From contig CBDDKN010000001.1 of the NCBI GenBank assembly GCA_965230215.1, positions 1,116,001 to 1,180,000 on the forward strand: a DNA stretch of 64,000 nt, given 5' to 3'. The notes under the pieces are model-generated. The model made no database searches and was not told the DNA's origin. It was given only the letters and a program-made list of their open reading frames with translations. The stretch comes from RFSX01 sp965230215 (lineage in GTDB: Bacteria > Bacteroidota > Bacteroidia > Chitinophagales > Saprospiraceae). Shown in pieces: positions 55,401-64,000 of the stretch. Position numbers and translations under genes: made by a program. Positions within the stretch are counted from its first letter, which is position 1. The number at the start of each line of letters is the position of its first letter.

Positions 55401-58400
55401 GCCCTTGTGAGATATCAGGTGAGGCCATTGCCATTGTAGATTTTGACGACAACATCTATACATATTATTGGAGCTTTACCAATCCTTGCACAGGCAATAC
55501 GATTGAACACACGCAAACATTAGAAAAACTGATACCGGTTGAATTTGATCAGGATGAATTTGAATTTGATCTCTGTATCGGAAATTCTTTTGATCTTGAA
55601 GAAATAGAACCATTTGATATAAACAATACGAATCCCGAGATAACTTATCACGACGATCTCCCTCCGGATTCAGGAAATGAAATCGACCCAGAGATAATCC
55701 TTGAAGAAGATTATCAGGAATTCTATATCGTTGGAACAAATGAATATGGTTGTTTTGATGTAGTCACAGTATTCTTCTTTGCAGAAGAGCCAGTCTCTGC
55801 CGGCGAAGATATCGAAGAGGAGTTTTGTATAGGCAGTACCCTACTCGACTTGTATGCCTTCCTTGAGCCCCCAGCAAGCCTCGATGGTGAGTTCACGCAA
55901 ACCGATGGTCCAGACCTTGACTTCAGCTTTGCTGATGAAATAGATATTACAAATGCAGAACCAGGTTTTTACACTTTTGAATATTATGTAGAATCATTCA
56001 GCAGCTGCCCAGATGACCTTTCTGAAATGGTTATAGAGTTGCTTGAGCAGCCTGAGATCGAAATCGTATCTATAGATTGTGCCATAGATGGGAATACATA
56101 TGAAATCGAGATCGCTCATGATGGCTATGAGTTCGACATTAGTGAAGGTACGATCAGTCAGGAAACGGAAACTGCCTTGATAATCACAGGAATACCAATT
56201 GATGCCGACATTGAAATAGAGGTAGAAATAGAATCTTCGGATTGCGTTAATACTTACACAATCAACAGTCCAGATTGCGCTTGCCCAAGTATTGAAGCTC
56301 CAGTTTCCAATGGTGATATAACAATATGCTTGGGTGAAGACATTCCTGAACTATCTGTAATTGTTGGAATGGACGCCACAGCCAATTGGTATGACAGTCC
56401 AACTGGCGGGAATCTACTTCTTGCAAATAGTTTAAGTTATACACCTCAAGTAAATACACCGGGTATATTTAGTTTCTTTGTCGAATCTGAAAGCACACTA
56501 CAAGCTGGTTGTTTTGGACCATTTAGAACAGAAGTAAGACTAACGATAGTAGACCTTCCATTGACTCAGGACACCTTTGTGAATATCTGTGATTACAGCC
56601 TTAGTGGCTTCATCGAGTTTGACCAGACTCAATTGGATATGCTGGTGAATCCCCTGGCTCAAAGCATAACAACAACATACTTCCGAAGCATAGATGATCT
56701 TCAGAATAACACAAACGCAATAACATTCCCATTCATCAATGAAACTTCACCAAGTCAAACACTGTTTGTATTGGCTGAAAATAATGCTGGGTGTATTCAG
56801 ACAAGTACTATTGAACTGAACGTTTTTATACCTCCGACAATAGTCCTTTCCCCTGAAAATGAAACCTGCTTTGGTGCCCAAGATGGATCACTAAATATTG
56901 ATATTAATTCAAGCTCTAATACCAACACCATAACACTAAATGGTATGGAGGTACAAGACTTAAGCTTTAATAACTTATCTGCAGGAACCTACATAGTCGA
57001 AGTAACGGACAGTCTTTCTTGCGTTACAATTGACAGCGTGAATATACTCTCAGGTCTTGAAATTGTGCTTGATAGTCTAAGTTTCTCATGCAACGACAAC
57101 GGAACAAATAGTGATGGCTCTGATGATTTCTATGAAGTGAGTTTCATCATCACAAACAACGCAAATAATGAAGGGGATTTCACAATCACTGACAATTCAA
57201 ATAATGACTTCGGTTCCTTTCAGTATGGCATTGTTAACAGCATCGATTTCCCAGCAGATGGTGGCTTCCTGAGTTTAAATGCATCCGACAATGGTAGCTC
57301 TTGTGATTTGGATTTTGATATTGCTAACCTCATCTCATGTTCTACAAACTGTGTTATTTCGCTTGACTCTTTGGACTTTGTATGTCAGGATAATGGAACA
57401 GCTTCTGATCCTACAGATGATAACTACCTCATTAGTTTTTCTGCCACTTCTATAAATGGAGGTATATCTCAGACCTATAATCTAACGAATGGAATGGATA
57501 TACTTGGCAACTTCAACTATGGTGAGGTTTACAGTATTGAACTTGATGCAAATGGTGAGACTGTTATTCTTCAGATCTCCGATACCGATATTAATTCCTG
57601 CTTCATAAACCTACCTGCCATAGATCTACAGACATGCTCAGACGAATGTCTTGTAATTCCTGAACTCATAGAAATCGCATGTAACGATAATGGCACCCAG
57701 CAGATCAATGAAGATGATTTCTACACCATATCATTTGCAGTACAATCCTTTAACTCTTCTGACTCATTTAGTGTCGAAGGGATTGACTTGAATTATGCGT
57801 ACACTGATACAATTTCAATTGACAGTCTAATTATCCCGATGCAAGGACAACAGTTTGTCTTTGTAGATCAACTTGATCAAAATTGTATAGATAGTATATT
57901 CATACCTGCTCAGGCACCATGTTCGGAACCATGTTTCATTGAAGTTGTAGATGTTGTCTTAGGAGATTGTGACAATAACAACACAGCCAACGATAGTTCA
58001 GATGATGTTTTCACAATTCAGTTTGTTGTCAACCATCTGGAAGGCAATATGAGTCGTGTGGTTATTACTGATAATTTTGGTAATAATTATGGCGAGTTTG
58101 AATATGGCTCAACCATTGAGTTGATAGGCCTTGATGCCAACCTGGCCTACATTTTCTCTATCCAGGATGTGAGCTTTTCAAATTGCTTCACAGAATTAGT
58201 GATTGAAACAGAAGCTTGCTCAGACCCTTGTACAATTGAAGCTACCATAACGGATTTGTCATGTAACGATAATGGTACACTTGATAGCAATGACGATGAT
58301 CTTTTCGATGTTTCAATCCTTATAGAATCTACTGGAGGCTCTATTGGAGGATTTAACACTAGCCTCGGACAGATTGGGTTGTATGGTGATATCATTAGCC

Positions 58401-61400
58401 TTAACGATTTACTTATTACTGATGGAGATTTCGAAATTGTAATCAACGATGATATATTTTCAGATTGCTTCACAAGCATTAATGTGATCGCTCCTCCCCC
58501 ATGTTCTGAACCATGTACAATGGTTATAGACTTGGCAGAAGTGCAAGATTGCAACTCTAACGGTACAGATACAGATCCTTCAGATGACTTCTACAATGTA
58601 ACTATTTCATTATCACTCTCAGATGGTGTTGGCGGCATGTTTACTGCTACTGACAACCTGGGTAACACTTATGGACCTTTCGACTATGATCAAATCAATC
58701 AGATTGGACCATTTGCTGCGGACGGTACTTTAATTGAACTTACTTTCAGTGATTCTGTCAACAGCACTTGTTTTGCTGAGACTTCGTTCTCTCAAGAATC
58801 ATGCTCAGACCTTTGTATATTGGAAAGCGAACTCCTGGACATCATTTGTGATAATGCAGGCACTGAAGAGACCAATGATGATGACACCTACAGCATCAGC
58901 TTTACAACCACCGGTATAAATATTTCTACCACCTATACTATTACAAGTTTAGGGCTAACTGAGAATTACGGAGATACCATTACGATAGACGGCTTGCTTA
59001 TTTCAGATGGACCTATCAGCCTGGAATTGGTTGATAGCGATGATATAACTTGTATTTCCACTATCGATGTCACCCCGCCTGAGCCATGTTCAAGTCCTTG
59101 TAACATTAGTCTTTCAAATCTTGTTATCTCGGATTGCAATGACAATGGTACTGCTACAGATCCAATTGACGACTTTTTCAATGTATCATTTACAGTTTCG
59201 GTAATAGACGGAATTGTATCTAATTATACAATTGATGACAATATTGGAAACAGCTATGGTCCTTTTGAATACGATCAGACGGTTAACCTTGGACCATTTG
59301 CAGCTGATGGAAGTGTTATAGAGTTGACATTTACGGATAACAGCAATACTGTATGCTTCGAACAAACCACTTTTTCACAGGAACCTTGCTCAGACCTTTG
59401 CATTCTAGAAAGCGAACTTCTGGATATTGTTTGTGATAATGCAGGTACGGATGAAACGAATGATGATGACACATACAGCATTAGTTTTACAACCGGCGGA
59501 ATCAATATATCGTCAACATACACAATTACTGGATTCGGACTCACAGAAAACTATGGCGAAACCATCACGATAGATGGACTACTTATTTCGGATGGACCTA
59601 TCAGCCTTGAACTGGTTGACAGCGACGATCCAAGTTGTATATCTGTTTTGGATATTATTCCACCAGAACCTTGCTCAAGACCTTGTGATATAGTATTGAA
59701 CCCTGTGGCAATATCCGAATGTGATAACAACGGTTCAGGTGACAACGATGATGACGATTTTTATTCAATTGAATTTCTATTTCAATCTATACTTGGAACT
59801 GGAACAAGTTATACTTTAGAAGACAACTTTGGCAACACCTATGGACCATTCGAATACAATGTCTCACAAGAAATTGGGCCTTTAAATGCAAATGGAGTGA
59901 GCTATATCTTCAGCTTATTCGATGAATTAAATGATGTTTGTACTTCAGAATTTGAAGTAGTGCAAGTTGCATGTTCACAATGTCCTGAAACTTCCAGTAT
60001 TGATGCAGAAGACACATTCTTGAATTGTGATAGAACTTCCATAAACCTTGAAGTTCTGAGCAGTGCGCCTCCTGAAAGCATACTATGGTCAGGACCAAAT
60101 ACTTTCACGTCATCTTCTGCTAATATTTCTGTAACAGAAGCAGGCACTTATACAGTTGTTGTTGATTTTGGGGCCAACTGTATAGTAGAAGATGAAGTGG
60201 TGATCACTCAAAATATAGATGCACCAGAAGCTGTGATCGATGGACTGGCACCTATAAATTGTGAAAATGAAGAAATAGAGCTAAGTGCGGCACTGAGTAC
60301 AATTACGGCCAATACTGTTTTAGAATGGCAAGACGCCTCGGGACAAGTTATCGGTTCAGAACTTTTGCTTAACCTCAGCGATGCGGGCAGTATTCAACTT
60401 GTGCTGACAGATACACTTAGTGCTTGTAGTTCTACTTCAGAAATCGTACAGATAGAGGCATATTTGTCACAACCTCAAATTGTCATTCTGGCTGAACCAG
60501 GAAACATATTTGACTGTGTCATTGAAACAATAGAATTATCGACTATCCCTGAAGAAAACGTCACTTATTCGTGGATAATAGAAAATGAGATTATCAGCAA
60601 TGACTTATCAATCCTGGTTACGAATCCAAGTTCTGTTAATCTGATTGCATTGGATACCCTATCATTATGCAGCGAAGAAGAAATAGTAGATCTCCTGGAT
60701 TTTACCGAATATCCTTTAATTGAATTGGATGGAGTTGAAGATCTTAATTGCAATTTTGACCAGATTTGCATTGATGTTAGCACCAATAGTTTCGGTCAAA
60801 ACCTGGACATTAAATGGTACAACAGCGACAACGAATTGATATTGGATAATGAAGACCAACTGTGCATCAATCAAGCTGGCAATTACTATGTTGAGATAAC
60901 TGACAGCGATAACGGCTGCAGCAACAGTGAATCATTTTCAATACAATCCCCGGTAATTCCGCAAGTGCAGCTTGAAGCTGAGATCATATTGGAAGAAGGT
61001 GATAGTTATCAACTTTCCCCAAATATCAACATCCCAATTGAAGAGTTGGATACACTCTATTGGGATTCCGATGCAATACTAGATTGCTATGATTGTCTAG
61101 AACCACAGATCCTTGAATATAGCGACGGAGACATCATATACTTAACTGTCGTCAGTGAAACCGATTGTGAAACAACTGTTGAGACACGTATAAGAGTAGA
61201 ACAAGTTGAGCAACCGGATGTATATATTCCAAACGTATTTGCACCTAATAGAACGGTTAACTTTACTATTTATAGTTCTGACAATGTAGATAATATTCAG
61301 AACATGTATATCTACGACAGGTGGGGTGAACTGGTATTTAGCAATTCCAATTTCACACCGAATGAACCTGACTTGGGCTGGGATGGTACATTTAATGACA

Positions 61401-61495
61401 GGCGCGTCGAGCAAGGCGTGTACGTGTATCTTTTCATTTTTGAGCTGAATGGTAGAATTGAACGCAGATATGGTGATGTGACATTACTTTGGTAA
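52460..61495 (+). CDS. Giant acidic repeat protein secreted by T9SS, with type B (gliding-motility C-terminal) sorting domain
   Basis: A 3011-residue protein from TTG 52460; the TTG gives a full signal peptide (MKPTSLIRTLILCLIVPVSLYPQ) and no ATG is close. Order: a Cys-containing N-terminal beta domain (about 24-175), a PKD-like region (about 185-370), and eight repeats of about 82 residues (380-1035; PPxDxTLDCED ... CGGTIxxxWEFxDxCGRxIEHxQT). A mixed Ig/PKD region (about 1040-1530) is followed by ten repeats of about 97 residues (1540-2510; CNDNGTxxDxxDDFYxISF ... CFxxxxFxxxxCSxxC). More Ig-like segments lead to a C-terminal sorting domain (about 2915-3011; YIPNVFAPN ... IYDRWGELVFSN ... WDGTFNDRRVEQGVYVYLF). 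Strong Asp/Glu bias suggests calcium binding. It is probably a cell-surface or matrix adhesin. Confidence 0.85.
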   Translation: MKPTSLIRTLILCLIVPVSLYPQCDTGSEEECQCDTAEILCSINELDGYSFSMSDFQHPQDGPDPLCGGSWVPNNPTWFAFIAWCEELTLTVEISNCSVIPNPPFGSSSGAQVGVYSDCNSFNEVDCIGNDCNNEDDKVLDLDGLVIGQIYYFMIDGCLGSACDVEISVDGMCTEEIEDWTNEEITGDLEVCEGDAIDYEVDDLDGATSYHWYIDGMEEDVTSDNTNTITWPAEGEYELCVDVSNECIDEDEDPEQICETVNVYAPDAGSITATPNPLCPGETSDVEVTGYNDGADYTQAIIIVDDNDEVLEVITGMGTASVTYDECGTITVYSLNFPTAEGLTIPAVGESYTGSDCVENCCDEVSEEIIFEDDEAPVFDSTPPDLTLTCYADVPPLMDLMVTDNCTPDAMIMATETDDSDMCDGGTITREWEFTDDCGNSVEHTQTITIDPIEEPEYLNPPGDETLDCEDPVPPAVDLDYTNGGSGACLIDGTITPVVNGAFDPCGTIITYEWDYTDMCGNDLNHVQTIEILPTELPEFVNPPADLVLDCEDAIPPANDLEYTNGSSGLCLIQGFITPTVNGSFDACGTEITYTWEYTDPCNNTIEHEQIIEILPAEEASFINPPSDITLDCDEYTNYTIPDLDYSNSGIGSCLIEGTVSPTIDDNTDSCGGTVDITYEFEDDCGREIEHVFRVIVNPPPEADFLSFPADMTVDCNNIPPPASPLMYSNGESGICLIEGNVDAEIDEDFDECGGTITNTWEYEDDCGRSIEHVQTITINPAPEAEFLSFPADMTMDCSEFDDFDPEDLSYTNNESGACLIDGEIEAEAFGDIEECGGVIEFVWEFEDNCGRIIEHIQVVTVLPAPPPVFINVPSDITIDCEDPNDDLPFLEYDNGEDGICQIQGFVEAVPNGSINECGGMIEMIWTFTDNCNRLISESQMVEYLPAPEPEFEDLPEDMVIDCDEDLPDADPLYFENGEDSPCEISGEAIAIVDFDDNIYTYYWSFTNPCTGNTIEHTQTLEKLIPVEFDQDEFEFDLCIGNSFDLEEIEPFDINNTNPEITYHDDLPPDSGNEIDPEIILEEDYQEFYIVGTNEYGCFDVVTVFFFAEEPVSAGEDIEEEFCIGSTLLDLYAFLEPPASLDGEFTQTDGPDLDFSFADEIDITNAEPGFYTFEYYVESFSSCPDDLSEMVIELLEQPEIEIVSIDCAIDGNTYEIEIAHDGYEFDISEGTISQETETALIITGIPIDADIEIEVEIESSDCVNTYTINSPDCACPSIEAPVSNGDITICLGEDIPELSVIVGMDATANWYDSPTGGNLLLANSLSYTPQVNTPGIFSFFVESESTLQAGCFGPFRTEVRLTIVDLPLTQDTFVNICDYSLSGFIEFDQTQLDMLVNPLAQSITTTYFRSIDDLQNNTNAITFPFINETSPSQTLFVLAENNAGCIQTSTIELNVFIPPTIVLSPENETCFGAQDGSLNIDINSSSNTNTITLNGMEVQDLSFNNLSAGTYIVEVTDSLSCVTIDSVNILSGLEIVLDSLSFSCNDNGTNSDGSDDFYEVSFIITNNANNEGDFTITDNSNNDFGSFQYGIVNSIDFPADGGFLSLNASDNGSSCDLDFDIANLISCSTNCVISLDSLDFVCQDNGTASDPTDDNYLISFSATSINGGISQTYNLTNGMDILGNFNYGEVYSIELDANGETVILQISDTDINSCFINLPAIDLQTCSDECLVIPELIEIACNDNGTQQINEDDFYTISFAVQSFNSSDSFSVEGIDLNYAYTDTISIDSLIIPMQGQQFVFVDQLDQNCIDSIFIPAQAPCSEPCFIEVVDVVLGDCDNNNTANDSSDDVFTIQFVVNHLEGNMSRVVITDNFGNNYGEFEYGSTIELIGLDANLAYIFSIQDVSFSNCFTELVIETEACSDPCTIEATITDLSCNDNGTLDSNDDDLFDVSILIESTGGSIGGFNTSLGQIGLYGDIISLNDLLITDGDFEIVINDDIFSDCFTSINVIAPPPCSEPCTMVIDLAEVQDCNSNGTDTDPSDDFYNVTISLSLSDGVGGMFTATDNLGNTYGPFDYDQINQIGPFAADGTLIELTFSDSVNSTCFAETSFSQESCSDLCILESELLDIICDNAGTEETNDDDTYSISFTTTGINISTTYTITSLGLTENYGDTITIDGLLISDGPISLELVDSDDITCISTIDVTPPEPCSSPCNISLSNLVISDCNDNGTATDPIDDFFNVSFTVSVIDGIVSNYTIDDNIGNSYGPFEYDQTVNLGPFAADGSVIELTFTDNSNTVCFEQTTFSQEPCSDLCILESELLDIVCDNAGTDETNDDDTYSISFTTGGINISSTYTITGFGLTENYGETITIDGLLISDGPISLELVDSDDPSCISVLDIIPPEPCSRPCDIVLNPVAISECDNNGSGDNDDDDFYSIEFLFQSILGTGTSYTLEDNFGNTYGPFEYNVSQEIGPLNANGVSYIFSLFDELNDVCTSEFEVVQVACSQCPETSSIDAEDTFLNCDRTSINLEVLSSAPPESILWSGPNTFTSSSANISVTEAGTYTVVVDFGANCIVEDEVVITQNIDAPEAVIDGLAPINCENEEIELSAALSTITANTVLEWQDASGQVIGSELLLNLSDAGSIQLVLTDTLSACSSTSEIVQIEAYLSQPQIVILAEPGNIFDCVIETIELSTIPEENVTYSWIIENEIISNDLSILVTNPSSVNLIALDTLSLCSEEEIVDLLDFTEYPLIELDGVEDLNCNFDQICIDVSTNSFGQNLDIKWYNSDNELILDNEDQLCINQAGNYYVEITDSDNGCSNSESFSIQSPVIPQVQLEAEIILEEGDSYQLSPNINIPIEELDTLYWDSDAILDCYDCLEPQILEYSDGDIIYLTVVSETDCETTVETRIRVEQVEQPDVYIPNVFAPNRTVNFTIYSSDNVDNIQNMYIYDRWGELVFSNSNFTPNEPDLGWDGTFNDRRVEQGVYVYLFIFELNGRIERRYGDVTLLW
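53600..55570 (+). repeat. Eight tandem coding repeats of about 246 bp
   Basis: Units begin near 53600, 53838, 54087, 54331, 54580, 54829, 55075 and 55321, so the period is 237-249 bp (about 82 residues). Each has 'PxDxTxDC', 'YxNGxSGxCLIxGxI' and 'CGGxIxxxWxFxDxCxxxIEHxQ'. Two Cys pairs per unit suggest disulfides. DNA copies are diverged while the protein pattern is kept. Confidence 0.8.
57080..59985 (+). repeat. Ten tandem coding repeats of about 290 bp, with a 585-bp higher-order duplication
   Basis: Units begin near 57080, 57372, 57669, 57955, 58252, 58537, 58837, 59122, 59422 and 59706. Each opens with 'C-N-D-N-G-T ... D-D-x-Y-x-I-S-F' and closes with 'C-F ... C-S-x-x-C'. Units 6-7 (58537-59121) and 8-9 (59122-59705) are near-identical pairs in protein (SDLCILESELLDI, GPFAADG, TIDGLLISDGPISLELVDSDD). 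At the DNA level they differ mostly at third codon positions. Confidence 0.8.
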
Positions 61496-61498
61496 TTC

Positions 61499-61531
61499 TT
61501 GCATTTAAGCTGAACACTAATCCTATCTTTG
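61499..61531 (+). promoter_or_regulatory. Candidate promoter of aroC (TTG, 22 bases, TATCTTTG)
   Basis: TTG at 61499-61501 and TATCTTTG at 61524-61531 match the Bacteroidota -33/-7 pattern with an acceptable spacing of 22 bases. The ATG of aroC follows at 61549. Confidence 0.5.
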
Positions 61532-61548
61532 CATTATAAGATGCAGAT

Positions 61549-62632
61549 ATGGCAGGCAATTCATTTGGTAAAATATTCAGGATCACAAGCTTTGGTGAAT
61601 CACACGGAGCCGCAATTGGTGTGATTATAGATGGTTGTCCTCCAGGAATTGAAATCGATGAAGCTTTCATTTTAAGTGAGCTTTCCAGAAGGAAGCCCGG
61701 CCAATCTAGAATCACAACTCAGCGAAAAGAAAGTGATCAGTTTGAAATCCTGTCAGGGGTGTTTGAGGGTAAATCCACTGGGACACCGCTCATGATTCTG
61801 ATTACTAACAAGGATCAGAAATCTAAAGACTACAGCCACATAGCTGACAAGTTCCGACCGTCGCATGCAGACATGACATATCAAGCCAAATATGGGATTA
61901 GAGATTACAGAGGAGGTGGCAGATCATCTGCAAGAGAAACAGCTGCGCGTGTGGCTGCTGGCGCAGTTGCCAAACTTATACTGAGCGATCATGGTATAAA
62001 CATATCAGCAGGAGTAACACAAGTTGGCCCCATAGCCTGGGATGGAAATATTGAAGAGCTTGACTTTTCCAATACTGAAAACAACATCGTAAGATGTCCA
62101 GATCAAGATCTGGCGCAAAAAATGGAAGATTACATCCTACAGGTTAAAAAACAAGGAGATACTGTTGGAGGTAAAATAACTTGCATCATTGATGGCGTTA
62201 CTGCAGGTCTAGGGGAACCGGTATTTGACAAACTACATGCTGATCTCGGCAAAGCGATGTTAAGTATTAATGCAGTTAAAGGATTCGAATACGGTAAAGG
62301 TTTTGACTCAATATCAATGATGGGTAGTCAGCACAATGATATTTGGGAAACCAAAGATGACAAGTCAGTCACAAAAACAAACAATTCAGGTGGCATACAA
62401 GGGTGGAATCAGTAATGGCATGCAGATATACTTCAATGTTGCATTCAAACCTGTGGCTACCATTATGCGTGATCAGGAATCAATAAACGAATCAGGAGAG
62501 GCTACTACAGTATCGGGCAAAGGAAGACATGATCCATGTGTTGTTCCGCGTGCAGTTCCCATTGTTGAAGCCATGGCAGCTTTGGTTATAACCGACCACC
62601 TATTGAGGAATAAGATCTACAGGAAAGATTAA
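61549..62632 (+). CDS. aroC: Chorismate synthase, interrupted by a one-base frameshift
   Basis: AroC forms chorismate, the precursor used by TrpE, from EPSP with reduced FMN. The first frame (61549-62415) covers FGKIFRITSFGESHGAAIGVIIDGCPPG, RRKPGQSRITTQRKESD, YGIRDYRGGGRSSARETAARVAAGAVAK and ends wrongly as NNSGGIQGWNQ. The +1 frame carries on with GGISNGMQIYFNVAFKPVATI ... GRHDPCVVPRAVPIVEAM to 62632. The join is at GGG 62401-62403: deleting one G restores NNSGGIQGGISNG, the conserved sequence, and a protein of normal length (about 360). All other motifs are intact. A sequencing or assembly indel is the simplest cause. The gene end overlaps the convergent TamB-like gene by four bases. Confidence 0.88.
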
Positions 62633-64000
62633 TCGTTGGGTTGATTCTCGTTGTCCTCTTTTAACTTAGAGATATCATCGGTAAGCGTACGTTTAAAATC
62701 CAGAATGGATCCAAATTCCTTTCTGTAATTGATACCCAGACCATATCGCTGTTCATCTTCGAATACAACTTCGTCTTTATCCCATTTACCATAAGCTCTT
62801 AGCTTCAGTCTGCGGTCCTCTGTAAGATAGTATTCAAGTACGAAGTCATGAATTATGTAATTGGTAATGACTCTAGCGGATTGGCCATTGGAGTTGACAA
62901 AACTTGTCCCATAGTCAAAACCCCATTTATCGTTTTGGAATCTAGGTTTGAAATGCACTTCAATTTCATCTGGAAAATAATTGTCCGACTGCGGAGCACC
63001 TTCGAGAAGATTGGCATTCTTACTGAATCCGATTTCGAAATCAATGCCAGAGATAAAACCGTTATCCGTTAAAGCTTCCTGAAGGAAGCCTGATAGGAAA
63101 TAAGATAATTGGTTAGATAGAAATTCACTCAAGGTATTATACGTCGTCTCCACGAAGCTATTACCTGTTGTGAATACATTACCTAATGAGCTTGATGGAA
63201 GGAAACTCCTGAACATAATGAGTCCTGCGACCTGCTCGTTAAGATCAGCCTCATTCTCACGAAGCGTAATCATCTTACTATCAGCATATGTTCTCAGCTC
63301 TCCTTGCAACTCAGGAAATGACAAATCAAAATTAACTACCGGATTATACAATGTACCACCGATATTCAAGGTTAGATCAACCCTTGTCCGTTTCTTGGCA
63401 TTACGTTCAAGGTCTGTATCACCGGTTACCAGGTATTCAGCAAGGAATACGTTCACAGGGGCTCTAAGGTCATCGTAATCAGCTTCGATATTCAGATTTG
63501 CATTGACAGGGTCTCCAGTCCAGGTTATCAAACCACCACTCCGCACTTTAAAAGGTTTCGCAACAATACCCCAAGCAGTAAAAAGATATTCACCACTCAG
63601 CACTTCATACTCACCATAGATGTTGAATTTACCATCCCTCGCAATCGTTATCTTAAGATCTCCAGCTCCTACCCCTTTGATAACATCATTAAGACGCTCA
63701 TCAAATATGATATTCACAAAAGCATCCTCGGTTATGGTCAGGTTCATATCAACATCCACACCTTCAAGTTTAACCGTCTCGTTTATCTCCAGATTTTTAC
63801 CAGCAGCAAGGACTTCCTCTCTCGGAACAAATTTGATAAAGCTCTCTTCAACATCATAATAACTATCCTCAATCGGGATATTAAGAACCGTGCCTTCACC
63901 AGTTGTAGCATTAATTGTAATATCGGTGCTAGAGAATGGACCGAAAAAATCCACTGAAAGATCTCCTATACCTGTACCGTAATAAAGTGAATTATCAGAT
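62629..64000 (-). CDS. TamB-like translocation/assembly module protein, C-terminal part, runs off the right edge
   Basis: The frame is open through base 64000, so the start lies outside the window; about 456 residues are visible (SDNSLYYGTGIGDLSVDFFGPF ...). The sequence matches the TamB C-terminal domain (DUF490): short beta-strand repeats such as GDLKITIARDGKFNIYGEYEVLSGEYLF, a region with LRTYADSKMITLRENEADLNEQVAGLIMFRSFLPSS, then FLSNQLSYFLSGFLQEAL and an ending with YYLTEDRRLKLRAYGKWDKDE. TamB-family proteins span the periplasm and serve envelope protein or lipid transport. A GTG at 63954 is only an internal codon. Confidence 0.88.
   Translation of the reverse strand, partial: SDNSLYYGTGIGDLSVDFFGPFSSTDITINATTGEGTVLNIPIEDSYYDVEESFIKFVPREEVLAAGKNLEINETVKLEGVDVDMNLTITEDAFVNIIFDERLNDVIKGVGAGDLKITIARDGKFNIYGEYEVLSGEYLFTAWGIVAKPFKVRSGGLITWTGDPVNANLNIEADYDDLRAPVNVFLAEYLVTGDTDLERNAKKRTRVDLTLNIGGTLYNPVVNFDLSFPELQGELRTYADSKMITLRENEADLNEQVAGLIMFRSFLPSSSLGNVFTTGNSFVETTYNTLSEFLSNQLSYFLSGFLQEALTDNGFISGIDFEIGFSKNANLLEGAPQSDNYFPDEIEVHFKPRFQNDKWGFDYGTSFVNSNGQSARVITNYIIHDFVLEYYLTEDRRLKLRAYGKWDKDEVVFEDEQRYGLGINYRKEFGSILDFKRTLTDDISKLKEDNENQPND

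Noticed and set aside
52400..61495. Repeat arrays in the giant gene as CRISPR or DNA-level satellite
   Set aside because: The repeats keep the reading frame, differ mainly at third codon positions and lack uniform spacers, so they are protein repeats.
62336..62632. Separate 98-residue gene at the end of aroC
   Set aside because: It encodes the conserved C-terminus of chorismate synthase and is explained by the one-base frameshift.
63952..63954. GTG as start codon of the TamB-like gene
   Set aside because: The same frame stays open to the window edge with typical TamB sequence, so this is an internal valine codon.

Overview
The window is bacterial chromosome from the phylum Bacteroidota, most likely a marine or sludge-type member of the Saprospiria. 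The evidence is secreted HYR-repeat proteins ending in type IX secretion (T9SS) sorting domains of both type A (189-4919) and type B (gliding-motility C-terminal domain, 52460-61495), a GEVED domain, A+T-rich DNA, few Shine-Dalgarno sequences before genes, TAnnTTTG-type -7 promoter elements, several TTG starts, and a CarboxypepD_reg/outer-membrane barrel protein. No tRNA, rRNA, CRISPR, transposase or phage gene was seen, and no stretch over 300 bases lacks a gene.

Layout. 1-4919: a large T9SS adhesin with two C-type lectin domains nested in HYR domains. 5120-8311: parA-parB-DUF5683-fmt. 8315-14023: a small membrane protein, an orphan double ABC ATPase, an AsmA-like protein and a sugar O-acetyltransferase. 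14076-20560: a complete trpEGDCFBA operon preceded by a Trp-codon leader peptide and a terminator/antiterminator attenuator. 20596-29020: serine hydrolase, outer-membrane barrel protein, sugar porter and a BNR/sortilin-like secreted protein. 29007-40952 (minus strand): nine closely packed genes that look like one transcription unit: glmS, nucleotide-sugar dehydrogenase, TolC-like protein, HlyD-like adaptor, a TackOD1/degenerate-GGDEF protein, a family 2 glycosyltransferase, an H-NOX sensor, a hybrid histidine kinase with Hpt, and a LytTR response regulator. 41149-49823: arylsulfotransferase (frameshifted), DUF6624 protein, DUF389 membrane protein, patatin, prfB (programmed frameshift), FKBP isomerase, NrnA-type phosphoesterase and ndk. 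49882-64000: mutS2, a 3011-residue acidic repeat protein, aroC (frameshifted) and the C-terminal part of a TamB-like protein that runs off the right edge.

The most interesting system is the 12-kb minus-strand unit. It joins a heme nitric-oxide sensor (H-NOX), a four-step phosphorelay and a LytTR output to a synthase-dependent machine for an amino-sugar uronic acid exopolysaccharide: precursor enzymes, membrane polymerase, periplasmic adaptor and outer-membrane partner. A zinc-ribbon TackOD1 protein with a GGDEF-like domain lacking the GGDEF motif sits next to the polymerase. The inferred role is NO- or redox-controlled polysaccharide or biofilm production.

The second notable system is the trp attenuator: three consecutive Trp codons, an 8-nt antiterminator match and a strong terminator just before trpE. 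Two genes (arylsulfotransferase and aroC) are each broken by a single extra base and should be checked against reads before being treated as real mutations.
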